Assembly (NCBI RefSeq): GCF_000012945.1
Contig: NC_007510.1
Location: forward strand, 2,852,001 to 2,916,000
Origin: Burkholderia lata
GTDB lineage: Bacteria > Pseudomonadota > Gammaproteobacteria > Burkholderiales > Burkholderiaceae
Direction of reading: 5' to 3'
DNA: 64,000 nucleotides
A program made the translations under genes and the position numbers. This document shows positions 18,514 through 27,808 of this stretch, in pieces (position 1 is the stretch's first letter; each line of letters opens with the position of its first letter). The notes beneath the pieces are model-generated. The model was not told the DNA's origin. It saw nothing but the letters and a program-made list of their open reading frames with translations, and did not search any database.

Positions 18514-19923
18514 ATGACGTCCCAACTGCACAAAAAGGGCGAGGCCTGGTCGGCCCGCTTCTCGGAACCGATGTCCGAGCTGGTCAAGCGCTACACGTCG
18601 TCGGTATTTTTCGACAAGCGCCTCGCGCTCGTCGACATCGCCGGCTCGCTCGCGCACGCGAACATGCTCGCCGCGCAGAAGATCATCAGCGCCGACGACC
18701 TGGCCGCGATCGAACGCGGGATGGCGCAAATCAAGGGCGAGATCGAGCGCGGCGAATTCGAATGGCAGCTCGACCTGGAAGACGTCCACCTGAACATCGA
18801 GGCGCGCCTGACCGCGCTGATCGGCGACGCCGGCAAGCGCCTGCATACGGGCCGCTCGCGTAACGACCAGGTCGCGACCGACATCCGCCTGTGGCTGCGC
18901 GGCGAGATCGACCGCATCGGCGGCCTGCTGAACGACCTGCGCGGCGCGCTGCTCGACCTCGCGGAACAGAACGCCGACACGATCATGCCGGGCTTCACGC
19001 ACCTGCAGGTCGCCCAGCCCGTCACGTTCGGCCATCACCTGCTCGCGTACGTCGAGATGTTCTCGCGCGACGCGGAGCGCATGCGCGACTGCCGCACCCG
19101 CGTGAACCGCCTGCCGCTCGGCGCGGCCGCGCTCGCCGGCACGAGCTACCCGATCGACCGTCACGCCGTGGCGAAGACGCTCGGCTTCGACGGTATCTGC
19201 GCGAACTCGCTCGACGCGGTGTCGGATCGCGACTTTGCGATCGAATTCACGGCCGCCTCCGCGCTCGTGATGACGCACGTGTCGCGCTTCTCCGAAGAAC
19301 TCGTGCTGTGGATGAGCCCGCGCGTCGGCTTCATCGACATCGCCGACCGCTTCTGCACCGGCAGCTCGATCATGCCGCAGAAGAAGAACCCGGACGTGCC
19401 CGAGCTCGCGCGCGGCAAGACGGGCCGCGTGAACGGCCACCTGATGGCGCTGCTGACGCTGATGAAGGGCCAGCCGCTCGCGTACAACAAGGACAACCAG
19501 GAAGACAAGGAACCGCTGTTCGACACGGTCGACACCGTCGCCGACACGCTGCGGATCTTCGCCGAGATGGTTGCCGGCATCACCGTGAAGCCGGACGCGA
19601 TGCGCGCGGCCGCGCTGCAGGGCTTCTCGACCGCCACCGACCTCGCCGACTACCTCGTGAAGCGCGGCCTGCCGTTCCGCGATGCGCACGAAGCCGTCGC
19701 GCACGCCGTGAAGGTCTGCGACGACCGCGGCATCGACCTGGCCGACCTGACGCTCGACGAGATGAAGCAGGAACTGCCGAACGTCGCGCACCTGATCGGC
19801 GAAGACGTGTTCGGCTACCTGACGCTCGAGGGCTCGGTCGCCAGCCGCAACCACCCGGGCGGCACCGCGCCCGACCAGGTGCGTGCGGCGGTCAAGGCGG
19901 CGCGCGCCGCGCTCGGCCAGTAA
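18514..19923 (+). CDS. argH: Argininosuccinate lyase
   Basis: 469 aa. Splits argininosuccinate into arginine and fumarate, the last step of arginine synthesis, in the cytoplasm as a tetramer. The fumarase/aspartase superfamily signature [11 protein letters not shown] is at 284-294, with the catalytic Ser in it. HTGRSRNDQ is the substrate-binding motif near residue 110. Length is normal. A TAAAAT at 18456-18461 may be the -10 box. A terminator follows at 19938. Confidence 0.96.
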   Translation: MTSQLHKKGEAWSARFSEPMSELVKRYTSSVFFDKRLALVDIAGSLAHANMLAAQKIISADDLAAIERGMAQIKGEIERGEFEWQLDLEDVHLNIEARLTALIGDAGKRLHTGRSRNDQVATDIRLWLRGEIDRIGGLLNDLRGALLDLAEQNADTIMPGFTHLQVAQPVTFGHHLLAYVEMFSRDAERMRDCRTRVNRLPLGAAALAGTSYPIDRHAVAKTLGFDGICANSLDAVSDRDFAIEFTAASALVMTHVSRFSEELVLWMSPRVGFIDIADRFCTGSSIMPQKKNPDVPELARGKTGRVNGHLMALLTLMKGQPLAYNKDNQEDKEPLFDTVDTVADTLRIFAEMVAGITVKPDAMRAAALQGFSTATDLADYLVKRGLPFRDAHEAVAHAVKVCDDRGIDLADLTLDEMKQELPNVAHLIGEDVFGYLTLEGSVASRNHPGGTAPDQVRAAVKAARAALGQ

Positions 19924-19937
19924 GCCTGCTGTTCCGG

Positions 19938-19963
19938 ACGGACGCCTTTGGCGTCCGTTTTTC
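19938..19963 (+). terminator. Rho-independent terminator after argH
   Basis: A perfect 9-bp stem ACGGACGCC/GGCGTCCGT with a 3-base loop and a T run. Confidence 0.85.
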
Positions 19964-20017
19964 ATTCGGGCGGCCGTCGCGCCGCCCATCGCCTTCCCTG
20001 CTTCCCGAATGCCGCCG

Positions 20018-20701
20018 ATGACCTTTTCCGCCGCGCTCTTCGACATGGACGGCCTGCTCGTCGATTCCGAGCGGACCATCATGAACACGTGGATCGACGT
20101 GTCGAATGCGCACGGCGTCACGCTGACCGCCACCGACTACCTGCAGATCGTCGGCCGCTCGTTCGCCGAGGGCCAGGTCATCCTGGCGCGCCTGATCGGC
20201 CACCCCGATACGTTCGACGCGGTGCGCACCCGCGTGCGCGAGCAGCTCGCGGCGCCCGAACCGCATCCGAAGTTTCCGTTGAAGCCCGGCGCGTTCGCGC
20301 TGCTCGACACGCTCGCGCAGGCCGGCATTCCGTGCGCGGTCGCGTCGTCGTCCGCGTGCGACGTGATCCGCGCGCGGCTCGACGCGGTCGGCGTGCTGCC
20401 GTTCTTCCGCGCGATCGCGGGCGGCGACGAAGTCGCGCGCGGCAAGCCCGATCCGGCCGTCTACCGGCTCGCGGCCGAGCGCCTCGGCGTGCCGGCACAC
20501 GCATGCGTCGCGTTCGAGGACAGCGATTTCGGCGCGCAGTCGGCCGCCGGTGCGGGCGCATCGGTCGTCACCGTGCCCGACCTGAAGGCGCCGACGCCCG
20601 AAATCGTCGCGCTGAGCCTGCACGTGCTCGCGTCGCTCGACGATGCGGTCGCGCTCGTGCCGTCGTGGTTCGGCGGGCACGCTCCGCAACGGCCCGCATG
20701 A
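20018..20701 (+). CDS. HAD superfamily phosphatase (beta-phosphoglucomutase-like subgroup)
   Basis: 227 aa. Motif I FDMDGLLVDSE begins at residue 8, with nucleophile Asp9 and general acid Asp11. An alpha-helical cap follows, then motif II VASSSA, a motif III Lys in GKPDPAVYRLAAERLG, and motif IV EDSDFG. This layout is typical of small sugar-phosphate phosphatases of the YniC/GmhB-like class; the substrate is not readable. An in-frame ATG at 20009 adds three residues; neither start has a convincing ribosome binding site. It may be read through from argH weakly, but a terminator lies between them. Confidence 0.85.
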   Translation: MTFSAALFDMDGLLVDSERTIMNTWIDVSNAHGVTLTATDYLQIVGRSFAEGQVILARLIGHPDTFDAVRTRVREQLAAPEPHPKFPLKPGAFALLDTLAQAGIPCAVASSSACDVIRARLDAVGVLPFFRAIAGGDEVARGKPDPAVYRLAAERLGVPAHACVAFEDSDFGAQSAAGAGASVVTVPDLKAPTPEIVALSLHVLASLDDAVALVPSWFGGHAPQRPA

Positions 20702-20719
20702 ATCGCTGCCGCCAAATGA

Positions 20720-20755
20720 AAAACGGGCACCTTCGGGTGCCCGTTTTGCTTTTTG
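20720..20755. terminator. Bidirectional terminator between HAD and LprI genes
   Basis: A perfect 12-bp stem AAAACGGGCACC/GGTGCCCGTTTT around TTCG lies between convergent genes. Confidence 0.85.
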
Positions 20756-20789
20756 ACGTGTCGCCGAACCATCGGCTACGCGATTGCGC

Positions 20790-21629
20790 TTACTTGTTGC
20801 CGGCCGTCTCCGACAGCCGCTTCATCGTCGCGATGCGCGCGCCGATCAGGTCGACGCGGCCGTCCTCGCCGACGAGCGGCGCCGTCGCATCGCGGAACCC
20901 GACCCACGCGCGCTGCGCACGGACGAGCGTCGCGGCCGAATGCGCGGGCATCTTGCGGCGCAGCTTCTGGTAATAGCGGTTCAGGTCGAACAGCGCGTGC
21001 TCGCACGCGGCATCCTGTTCGCACGGCCGCACGCGGCGCACGGCCGGATCGCGCTGCGCATTCGCCGGCTTGGCGTTCGGTTTGGCCGCACCCTGGGCCG
21101 CACCCGGGGCATCGCTCGCGCCACCCTGCGCACCACTCGTGGCCGCGACCGGCACGGCAGCGGGCGGCGGCGCATAGCGATCGGCCGCACTGCGCAGCGC
21201 CAGCGCGCGATCGCGCACGGGCTGCAGTTGCAGGTCGGCGCTCGACATCGCGTACGACGTCCCGCGCGTCGTGTCGTACACGGCCTTCAGCAGATGCACT
21301 TCGTCCTTGCGCCACGTGAGCCAATGGCGCTGGCTGTCCTGCCAGCCGCGCTTCGCGTCGGCGGGCGCATCCTTCAACAGGCGCTGGTACGCGCCGTCCA
21401 TCACGGCCTGCCACTGCTGCTGCGCTTCACCCATGCACTGGATTTGGCCGGCCGGCGAGGACCGGTCGCGCCGCGCGAGGCATTGCCGCATCGCGACGTC
21501 GATCGGGTCGGCCGCCGCGACTTCCGCGTGCGCGACCCCGACTCCCGCCAGCCCTGCCGACCCTGCCGCCCAGACGACGAGCGCGGCCAACGCCGCACGC
21601 ATCGCCCGGATTCGTCCGTGCGTCGCCAT
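20790..21629 (-). CDS. Secreted protein with two LprI-like (DUF1311) domains
   Basis: 279 aa. Signal peptide (about 1-35, ending AHA). Two copies of a DUF1311/LprI-type helical motif: around 65-125 (AYQRLLKD then SQRHWLTWRKDE) and around 210-270 (YYQKLRRKMP then RAQRAWVGFRDA), joined by a Pro/Ala-rich linker. LprI of Mycobacterium tuberculosis inhibits lysozyme; many members have no known function. ATG 21629 overlaps the stop of the decarboxylase gene by one base (TGATG), so the two are translationally coupled. A later ATG at 21602 is also possible. Confidence 0.8.
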   Translation of the reverse strand: MATHGRIRAMRAALAALVVWAAGSAGLAGVGVAHAEVAAADPIDVAMRQCLARRDRSSPAGQIQCMGEAQQQWQAVMDGAYQRLLKDAPADAKRGWQDSQRHWLTWRKDEVHLLKAVYDTTRGTSYAMSSADLQLQPVRDRALALRSAADRYAPPPAAVPVAATSGAQGGASDAPGAAQGAAKPNAKPANAQRDPAVRRVRPCEQDAACEHALFDLNRYYQKLRRKMPAHSAATLVRAQRAWVGFRDATAPLVGEDGRVDLIGARIATMKRLSETAGNK

Positions 21630-23908
21630 CAGTCGCGCACGCAGTCGACGAAGTACTCGACGCGGCCGTTCACCTCTTCCGCGACGAGGCCGTGGATGTC
21701 GGTGTGGAAGCCCGGGAAACGCTCGTTGAAGTCGCGCGCGAACCGCAGGTAGTTCACGATCGTCTTGTTGAAGCGCTCGCCCGGGATCAGCAGCGGAATG
21801 CCCGGCGGGTACGGCGTGAGCAGGATGCTCGTCACGCGGCCTTCGAGCTCGTCGAGCGGCACGCGGTCGATCTTGCGGTGCGCGAGCTTCGCGAACGCGT
21901 CCGACGGCTTCATCGCCGGTTCCATGTCCGACAGGTACATCTCCGTCGTCAGGCGGGCGATGTCGTTCGCGCGGTACACGTCGTGGATCTGCGTGCACAG
22001 GTCGCGCAGGCCGACACGCTCGTAGCGCGGATGCTGCGCGACGAATTCCGGCAGCACGCGCCACAGCGGCTGGTTGTTGTCGTAGTCGTCCTTGAACTGC
22101 TGCAGCTCGGTCACCATCGAGTTCCAGCGGCCCTTCGTGATGCCGATCGTGAACATGATGAAGAACGAGTACAGGCCGGTCTTCTCGACGATGATCCCGT
22201 GCTCGGCCAGGTACTTCGTGACGATCGCGGCCGGAATGCCGGTCTCGCCGAACTCGCCGTCGACGTCGAGCCCCGGCGTGATGATCGTCGCCTTGATCGG
22301 GTCGAGCATGTTGAAGCCTTCCGCCAGCGGGCCGAAGCCGTGCCAGTGGTCGTTCGGCTTCAGCATCCAGTCTTCGCGCGAACCGATGCCTTCTTCCGAC
22401 AGGTTGTCCGGGCCCCACACGCTGAAGAACCAGTCGTCGCCGTATTCGGCGTCGACCTTGCGCATCGCGCGGCGGAAGTCGATCGCCTCGGCGATCGATT
22501 CCTCGACCAGCGCGGTGCCGCCCGGCGGCTCCATCATTGCGGCCGCGACGTCGCACGACGCGATGATCGCGTACTGCGGGCTCGTCGACGTGTGCATCAG
22601 GTACGCCTCGTTGAAGCGGTGCTTGTCGAACGTGCGGTTCTCCGAATCCTGCACGACGATCTGCGATGCCTGCGAGATGCCCGCGAGCAGCTTGTGCGTC
22701 GAGTGCGTCGCGAACACGAGCGCGCCGGTGCGCGGACGGCCGTCGCCGATCGCGTGCATGTCGCGGTAGAAGTCGTGGAACGTCGCATGCGGCAGCCATG
22801 CTTCGTCGAAGTGCAGCGTGTCGAGCAGGTCGCCGAGCAGGTCCTTGATCATCTCGACGTTGTAGACGACGCCGTCGTACGTGCTCTGCGTGATCGTCAG
22901 GATGCGCGGCTTCAGGTCCGGATTCTCGCGCATCGCTTCACGTGCGAACGGGTTCGCCTCGATCTTCTTGCGGATGTTCTCCGGCTTGAATTCGTCGCGC
23001 GGGATCGGCCCGATGATGCCGAAGTGGTTGCGCGTCGGCGTGAGGAACACGGGGATCGCGCCCGTCATCGTGATCGCGTGCAGGATCGACTTGTGGCAGT
23101 TGCGGTCGACCAGCACGATGTCGCCCGGGGCGACCGTCGCATGCCAGACGATCTTGTTCGACGTCGACGTGCCGTTGGTCACGAAGAACAGGTGGTCCGC
23201 GCTGAAGATGCGCGCCGCATTGCGCTCGGACGCCGCGACCGGGCCCGTGTGATCGAGCAGCTGGCCGAGTTCGTCCACTGCATTGCAGACGTCCGCGCGC
23301 AGCATGTTCTCGCCGAAGAACTGGTGGAACATCTGGCCGAGCGGGTTCTTCAGGAACGCGACGCCGCCCGAGTGGCCCGGGCAGTGCCACGAGTACGAGC
23401 CTTCGTCCGCGTACTTGACGAGTTCCTTGAAGAACGGCGGCGCGAGCGAGTCGAGATAGACCTTCGCCTCGCGGATGATGTGGCGCGCGACGAACTCCGG
23501 CGTGTCCTCGAACATGTGGATGAAGCCGTGCAGCTCGCGCAGGATGTCGTTCGGCAGGTGGCGCGACGTGCGCGTCTCGCCGTACAGGAAGATCGGGATG
23601 TCCGCGTTGCGGCGGCGCACTTCGGTGACGAACGCGCGCAGCTCGATGATCGCGGTCGCGAGCTCGGGCAGTTCGCCGTCCGAGCCGGTCTCGCCGAGCA
23701 TGAGTTCGTCGTCGTCGATCGACAGGATGAAGCACGACGCGCGGCTCGACTGCTGCGCGAACGACGTCAGATCACCGTAGCTCGTGAGACCGAGGACTTC
23801 GACGCCCTCCTTCTCGATCGCTTCGGCCAACGCCCGGATGCCGGAGCCCGAAATGTTCTCGGAGCGGAAATCTTCGTCGATGATGACGACGGGGAAACGA
23901 AACTTCAT
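21629..23908 (-). CDS. Orn/Lys/Arg decarboxylase, class I (AdiA/CadA type)
   Basis: 759 aa. PLP-dependent, fold type I. An N-terminal response-regulator-like wing domain (about 1-130) precedes the PLP domain: HFDEAW (366-371) and Schiff-base Lys406 in THSTHKLLAG. The C-terminal domain ends near GRVEYFVDCVRD. These enzymes decarboxylate lysine, arginine or ornithine to a polyamine, consuming a proton, and work in acid resistance or polyamine supply. Sequence alone does not decide the substrate. Lies 81 bp downstream of dcd on the same strand and overlaps an LprI-family gene. Confidence 0.92.
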   Translation of the reverse strand: MKFRFPVVIIDEDFRSENISGSGIRALAEAIEKEGVEVLGLTSYGDLTSFAQQSSRASCFILSIDDDELMLGETGSDGELPELATAIIELRAFVTEVRRRNADIPIFLYGETRTSRHLPNDILRELHGFIHMFEDTPEFVARHIIREAKVYLDSLAPPFFKELVKYADEGSYSWHCPGHSGGVAFLKNPLGQMFHQFFGENMLRADVCNAVDELGQLLDHTGPVAASERNAARIFSADHLFFVTNGTSTSNKIVWHATVAPGDIVLVDRNCHKSILHAITMTGAIPVFLTPTRNHFGIIGPIPRDEFKPENIRKKIEANPFAREAMRENPDLKPRILTITQSTYDGVVYNVEMIKDLLGDLLDTLHFDEAWLPHATFHDFYRDMHAIGDGRPRTGALVFATHSTHKLLAGISQASQIVVQDSENRTFDKHRFNEAYLMHTSTSPQYAIIASCDVAAAMMEPPGGTALVEESIAEAIDFRRAMRKVDAEYGDDWFFSVWGPDNLSEEGIGSREDWMLKPNDHWHGFGPLAEGFNMLDPIKATIITPGLDVDGEFGETGIPAAIVTKYLAEHGIIVEKTGLYSFFIMFTIGITKGRWNSMVTELQQFKDDYDNNQPLWRVLPEFVAQHPRYERVGLRDLCTQIHDVYRANDIARLTTEMYLSDMEPAMKPSDAFAKLAHRKIDRVPLDELEGRVTSILLTPYPPGIPLLIPGERFNKTIVNYLRFARDFNERFPGFHTDIHGLVAEEVNGRVEYFVDCVRD

Positions 23909-23989
23909 GGGCGATTCTCCAAAAAGAACGACCGCGGCGCGTCACGCGCAGCGGTCACCCGGAAACTGGTGAGACGTTATACAACCAGA

Positions 23990-24559
23990 TCAGGTTTTCG
24001 GCAGCGTGACACCACGCTGCCCCTGATATTTGCCGCCGCGATCCGCGTACGACACGTCGCACACTTCGTCGCTCTCGAAGAAGAGCACCTGCGCGACGCC
24101 TTCGTTCGCGTAGATCTTCGCGGGCAACGGCGTGGTGTTCGAGAATTCCAGCGTGACGTAGCCTTCCCACTCGGGTTCGAACGGCGTCACGTTGACGATG
24201 ATCCCGCAGCGCGCATAGGTCGACTTGCCGAGGCAGACGGTCAGCACGGTGCGCGGGATGCGGAAATATTCGACGGTGCGGGCCAGCGCGAACGAGTTCG
24301 GCGGGATGATGCACACGTCGCCCTTGAAATCGACAAACGAACCCTCGTCGAAGTTCTTCGGATCGACGATCGTCGAGTTGATGTTCGTGAAGATCTTGAA
24401 TTCGTCCGCGCAGCGGATGTCGTAGCCGTAGCTCGACGTGCCGTAGCTGACGATCCGGCGGCCGTCCTCGGACGCGCGAACCTGATCGGGCACGAACGGC
24501 TCGATCATCTTGTGCTCTTCGGCCATGCGCCGAATCCATTTGTCGGACTTGATGCTCAT
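23990..24559 (-). CDS. dcd: dCTP deaminase
   Basis: 189 aa. Deaminates dCTP to dUTP, feeding dTTP synthesis. Conserved features: [11 protein letters not shown] at the start, [13 protein letters not shown], the substrate-binding and catalytic stretch [19 protein letters not shown] with the catalytic Glu, and the C-terminal [14 protein letters not shown]. Length matches E. coli Dcd. ATG 24559 is used, since upstream sequence has no family match. Confidence 0.95.
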
Positions 24560-24674
24560 ATCGGGGCGCCTGGAAACGCTGCGTGACAGTCGGTGAGGGC
24601 CGCTCCTCGCGCGAGGCAGCGGCCGGGAAAGGCGCACATTTTACGCGATCATCGGGCCGCGCACGCGGCGGCCG

Positions 24675-25211
24675 TCAACGGATCACGCCACAGGCAAGCG
24701 CGGGCCCCGCGCCATGCTGCGGAAACGCGGGGTCGCTCGCTTCGCGGTGCACCAGTGCCGCGCGGTTCATCGCCGACCGCACGCCATCGAGGGCCAGATC
24801 GGGCGCGACGATGAAGCCGGCCGCGACGCCGTTCGAATCCGCGTGGATGTTGCCGAGATCGCCGGCGACGCGGGCACCCGCGCGCAACCGGTCGGCCGCC
24901 GGCGCGAACACCTGGCCGGCGCTCGAGCCGTCGCCCGCGTTGCAATCGCCGCGTTCGTGTACCTGCAAGGCGTGATCGCTGTTCGGCGGCAGCCCGGCCA
25001 GGTTGTAGGTAACCTGCACGCCGTCGGGACGCTCGACGAACGTCACCGCGCCGCGCGTCTGCGAGCCGACTGTCGGCTGCAGTTGTGCGTCGGCCCGTTT
25101 TTCGTGCGACGAGGAAAAGGAGGTGCAGCCGGCCAGCAGGCCCAGCGCGGCGGCGGCCAGCAGCGCGCACCGCACGCGGCCGGCATACACGCCGTGATGT
25201 CGTTGTTTCAT
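24675..25211 (-). CDS. SodC-like (Cu/Zn superoxide dismutase family) lipoprotein, probably inactive
   Basis: 178 aa. A lipobox LLAGC with Cys29 marks an outer-membrane or periplasm-anchored lipoprotein. The SodC fold is recognisable: ALQVHERGDC (81-90), GDLGN (117-121), ALVHREASD (152-160), and the disulphide pair Cys90/Cys174 in ALACGVI. The metal site is degraded: the first copper His of HxH is Gln83, the bridging His expected in GGHFNP is Val101, and a further zinc His is absent. His85, Asp118 and His155 remain. Copper-zinc dismutase activity is therefore doubtful. It lies downstream of apbC on the same strand with a 133-bp gap. Confidence 0.82.
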   Translation of the reverse strand: MKQRHHGVYAGRVRCALLAAAALGLLAGCTSFSSSHEKRADAQLQPTVGSQTRGAVTFVERPDGVQVTYNLAGLPPNSDHALQVHERGDCNAGDGSSAGQVFAPAADRLRAGARVAGDLGNIHADSNGVAAGFIVAPDLALDGVRSAMNRAALVHREASDPAFPQHGAGPALACGVIR

Positions 25212-25344
25212 TCGATCCTCATGCCGGCTGGCGGCCGTTTGACACGACGGCCGCGCCGGGCGGGTAAAGGGACCCGGGAAAAGTCGCCATGATACCGCGC
25301 CTCGCGGCGCCGTAAACAGCGTGAGGGCCCGCCCCGCAAGGGTT

Positions 25345-26436
25345 TTACGTATTTTGAACAACGATCGACGGGAACTTCGACGTCATGTCGCGCGATCGCT
25401 CGGCAATCGCCAGCGCGACCCCGCGCGCGATGTCGCGATAGCGACGCGCCAGCGCGCCGTCGGAATCGGCCACGACCGTCGGCGTGCCGCTGTCGGCGCG
25501 CTCACGGATCGCGATGTCGAGCGGCAGGCTGCCGAGCACGGTCACGCCGTAGTCCTTCGCCATCCGCTCGGCCCCGCCGGCGCCGAAGATGTGCTCCTCG
25601 TGGCCGCAGTTCGAGCAGGTGTGGATGCTCATGTTCTCGACGATGCCGAGGATCGGAATCCCGACCTTCTCGAACATCTTCAGGCCCTTCTTCGCGTCGA
25701 GCAGCGCGATGTCCTGCGGCGTCGTGACGATCACCGCGCCCGTGACGGGTACGCGCTGCGCGAGCGTGAGCTGGATGTCGCCCGTGCCCGGCGGCATGTC
25801 GACGATCAGGTAGTCGAGTTCGCGCCAGTTGGTCTGGCGCAGCAACTGCTCGAGCGCGGAGGTCGCCATCGGGCCGCGCCACACCATCGGGTTGTCTTCC
25901 TCGATCAGGAAGCCGATCGAGTTCGCCTGCAGCCCGTGGCCGACGAGCGGGTTCATCGACTGGTTGTCGGGCGACTCGGGGCGCTGGCCGTGGATGCCGA
26001 GCATCGTCGGCAGCGACGGGCCGTAGATGTCGGCGTCGAGGATGCCGACCGACGCGCCTTCCGCGGCGAGCGCGAGCGCGAGGTTGACGGCCGTCGTGCT
26101 CTTGCCGACGCCGCCCTTGCCCGACGCAACCGCCACGATGTTCTTCACGTTCGGCAGCAGTTTCACGCCACGCTGCACCGTGTGCGCGACGATCTCCTGC
26201 GACACGGCCACGCGCGCGTCGCGCACGCCGGCCACGGCCTGGAGCGCTGCGGTGATGCGTGCGCGCACGTCGTCGTGCTGGCTGCGCGCGGGATAACCGA
26301 GCACCACGTCGAGCGTCACGACGTCGTCGTCGATCGCGACGTTGCGCACGCCCTTGTTCGCCGCATACGGACGGTCGGTATTGGGGTCGACGACAGCCGC
26401 CAAAGCGGCGTCGACTTGTGCCCGGTCAATGCTCAT
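25345..26436 (-). CDS. apbC: Mrp/ApbC family iron-sulphur cluster carrier ATPase
   Basis: 363 aa. An N-terminal MIP18/DUF59 domain (1-85) is followed by a ParA/MinD-type ATPase: deviant Walker A SGKGGVGKST (105-114), DADIYGPS (134-141) and DMPPGTGD (213-220). The cluster-binding CxxC is Cys274/Cys277. It carries 4Fe-4S clusters to apo-proteins in the cytoplasm. ATG 26436 is chosen as GGAGT lies 8 bases upstream; the open frame further upstream is AT-richer non-coding sequence. Divergent from the OmpA-like lipoprotein gene. Confidence 0.95.
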   Translation of the reverse strand: MSIDRAQVDAALAAVVDPNTDRPYAANKGVRNVAIDDDVVTLDVVLGYPARSQHDDVRARITAALQAVAGVRDARVAVSQEIVAHTVQRGVKLLPNVKNIVAVASGKGGVGKSTTAVNLALALAAEGASVGILDADIYGPSLPTMLGIHGQRPESPDNQSMNPLVGHGLQANSIGFLIEEDNPMVWRGPMATSALEQLLRQTNWRELDYLIVDMPPGTGDIQLTLAQRVPVTGAVIVTTPQDIALLDAKKGLKMFEKVGIPILGIVENMSIHTCSNCGHEEHIFGAGGAERMAKDYGVTVLGSLPLDIAIRERADSGTPTVVADSDGALARRYRDIARGVALAIAERSRDMTSKFPSIVVQNT

Positions 26437-26787
26437 CGAAACTCCATGAAAACGTTTTTCTCGCGCGCAAACGTCAAAAAATATCAAATTACGCTGCGAA
26501 AATCGGGAAAAGTGAAAGAATCTGTTGCACGCCATTGCGCGAACGCGCGACCCGGCGCACTCTTCGCGTGCGGCATGCTATGGGGCCAAATCGGCCACTA
26601 ACCGCCTATATTGTAGAGGCTGACGCGTCGCACTGTCCCAACAGCCACGCTGACGGACAGGGCATGCGGCCACCTCGCCGGCTGCCGCGAGCGCAGGCCT
26701 GCCCTCCTTTTTCGGGCGGCCCGCGCAGGGAGCCGTAACTGTTGTTGTCGTCGTTGTCGACTCGTTCAACCAAGAGAGGAATCCAAG
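26437..26787. other. Intergenic region, apbC / OmpA-like lipoprotein divergence
   Basis: 351 bp without a gene. It is clearly AT-richer than its surroundings between 26450 and 26530, as expected for promoters. TATATTGTAG near 26608 could supply a -10 box for the lipoprotein gene. No repeat, RNA structure or small gene is convincing. Confidence 0.5.
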
Positions 26788-27432
26788 ATGAACATGAAAA
26801 TCGCGACCCGCTTGTCCGTCTTCGCATTGGCCGGCGCACTGCTGGCAGGCTGCGCCACGCAGCAAGGCAACAACACGGCCGTCGGTACCGGCACGGGTGC
26901 GGCGCTGGGCGCAGGCATCGGCGCGCTGGCAGGCGGCGGCAAGGGCGCGGCGATCGGCGCAGGCGTCGGCGCACTGGTCGGCGGCGTGACGGGTTACAAC
27001 TGGCAGGCGATCAAGAACAAGCTGGCACCGTCGGCAGCGCAAACGGGTACGCAAGTGACCGAGCAGCCGGACGGCTCGCTGAAGCTGAACGTGCCGAGCT
27101 CGGTGACGTTCGCGACGAACCAGTACGCGATCACGCCGGCCTTCCAGCCGCTGCTGAACGACCTGGCGACGACGCTGAACCAGAACCCGCAAGTGACGGC
27201 ATCGATCGTCGGCTACACGGACAGCACGGGCTCGGCCCAGCTGAACCAGACGCTGTCGCAGAACCGCGCGCAAAGCGTCGTGAACGCACTGGCACAGCGC
27301 GGCGTGAACGGCGGCCGCCTGTCGGCGCAAGGCATGGGCGCATCGAACCCGATCGCGGACAACGCGACCGAAGCCGGCCGCGCACAGAACCGCCGCGTCG
27401 AAATCTACCTGCGCGCAGCGCAGGCGCAGTAA
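26788..27432 (+). CDS. OmpA family lipoprotein
   Basis: 214 aa. Lipobox LLAGC (Cys22), then a glycine-zipper region (TGTGAALGAGIGALAGGGKG and repeats, 32-70), then an OmpA/MotB peptidoglycan-binding domain (about 95-210) with NQNPQVTASIVGYTDSTGS and QNRRVEIYL. It anchors the outer membrane to peptidoglycan and resembles YiaD. ATG 26788 follows AAGAGAGGAA, a good ribosome binding site. Codon use is strongly biased (nearly only CTG, AAC, GGC), typical of a highly expressed gene. Confidence 0.93.
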   Translation: MNMKIATRLSVFALAGALLAGCATQQGNNTAVGTGTGAALGAGIGALAGGGKGAAIGAGVGALVGGVTGYNWQAIKNKLAPSAAQTGTQVTEQPDGSLKLNVPSSVTFATNQYAITPAFQPLLNDLATTLNQNPQVTASIVGYTDSTGSAQLNQTLSQNRAQSVVNALAQRGVNGGRLSAQGMGASNPIADNATEAGRAQNRRVEIYLRAAQAQ

Positions 27433-27808
27433 GCACACGAAGAGGGGAAGGCGCGGGCCCACCGCCCGCGCAGCCCCGCCGGACAAGGCTTCCGGCGGAG
27501 CCGGTAACAAATCGAAAATATTTTCGAACTTCTGTCGCAGGCCGCGGTCAGTATTTACGGTACGCGGCTGGTGTTGCCGGCGCGTCACCATTCTCCTCTT
27601 GTCGTTGTTGCTCCGGGGCCGTATCCGCCCCGGTTTTTTTTGCCCGCAGAAATCGTGCTGCACCGCAGCACATCACCGTCGGGCACGCCGCGTGCGCGGC
27701 CCTGCCCGTTTCGGCGCCCGGTCAAGGGCGCCTGCCCGCGTCGCTGGCGCGCGCCCCTGCTAGAATCGCAGTTTCCCGTCGTTTTTCCGCCGTTCCTCTA
27801 CAGACCCT
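27433..27808 (+). other. Intergenic region, lipoprotein 3' UTR and metG promoter region
   Basis: 376 bp without a protein gene. It holds a long 3' untranslated region, a strong terminator at 27613-27641, and a TAGAAT at 27761-27766 that may be the metG -10 box. Nothing else is seen. Confidence 0.5.
27613..27641 (+). terminator. Rho-independent terminator after OmpA-like lipoprotein gene
   Basis: Stem CCGGGGC/GCCCCGG with a 7-base loop, followed by eight T. It lies about 180 bases after the stop codon, leaving a long 3' UTR. Confidence 0.85.

Noticed and set aside
21692..24586. 964-residue open frame opposite the decarboxylase and dcd
   Set aside because: No recognisable domain; the opposite strand encodes two well-conserved enzymes.
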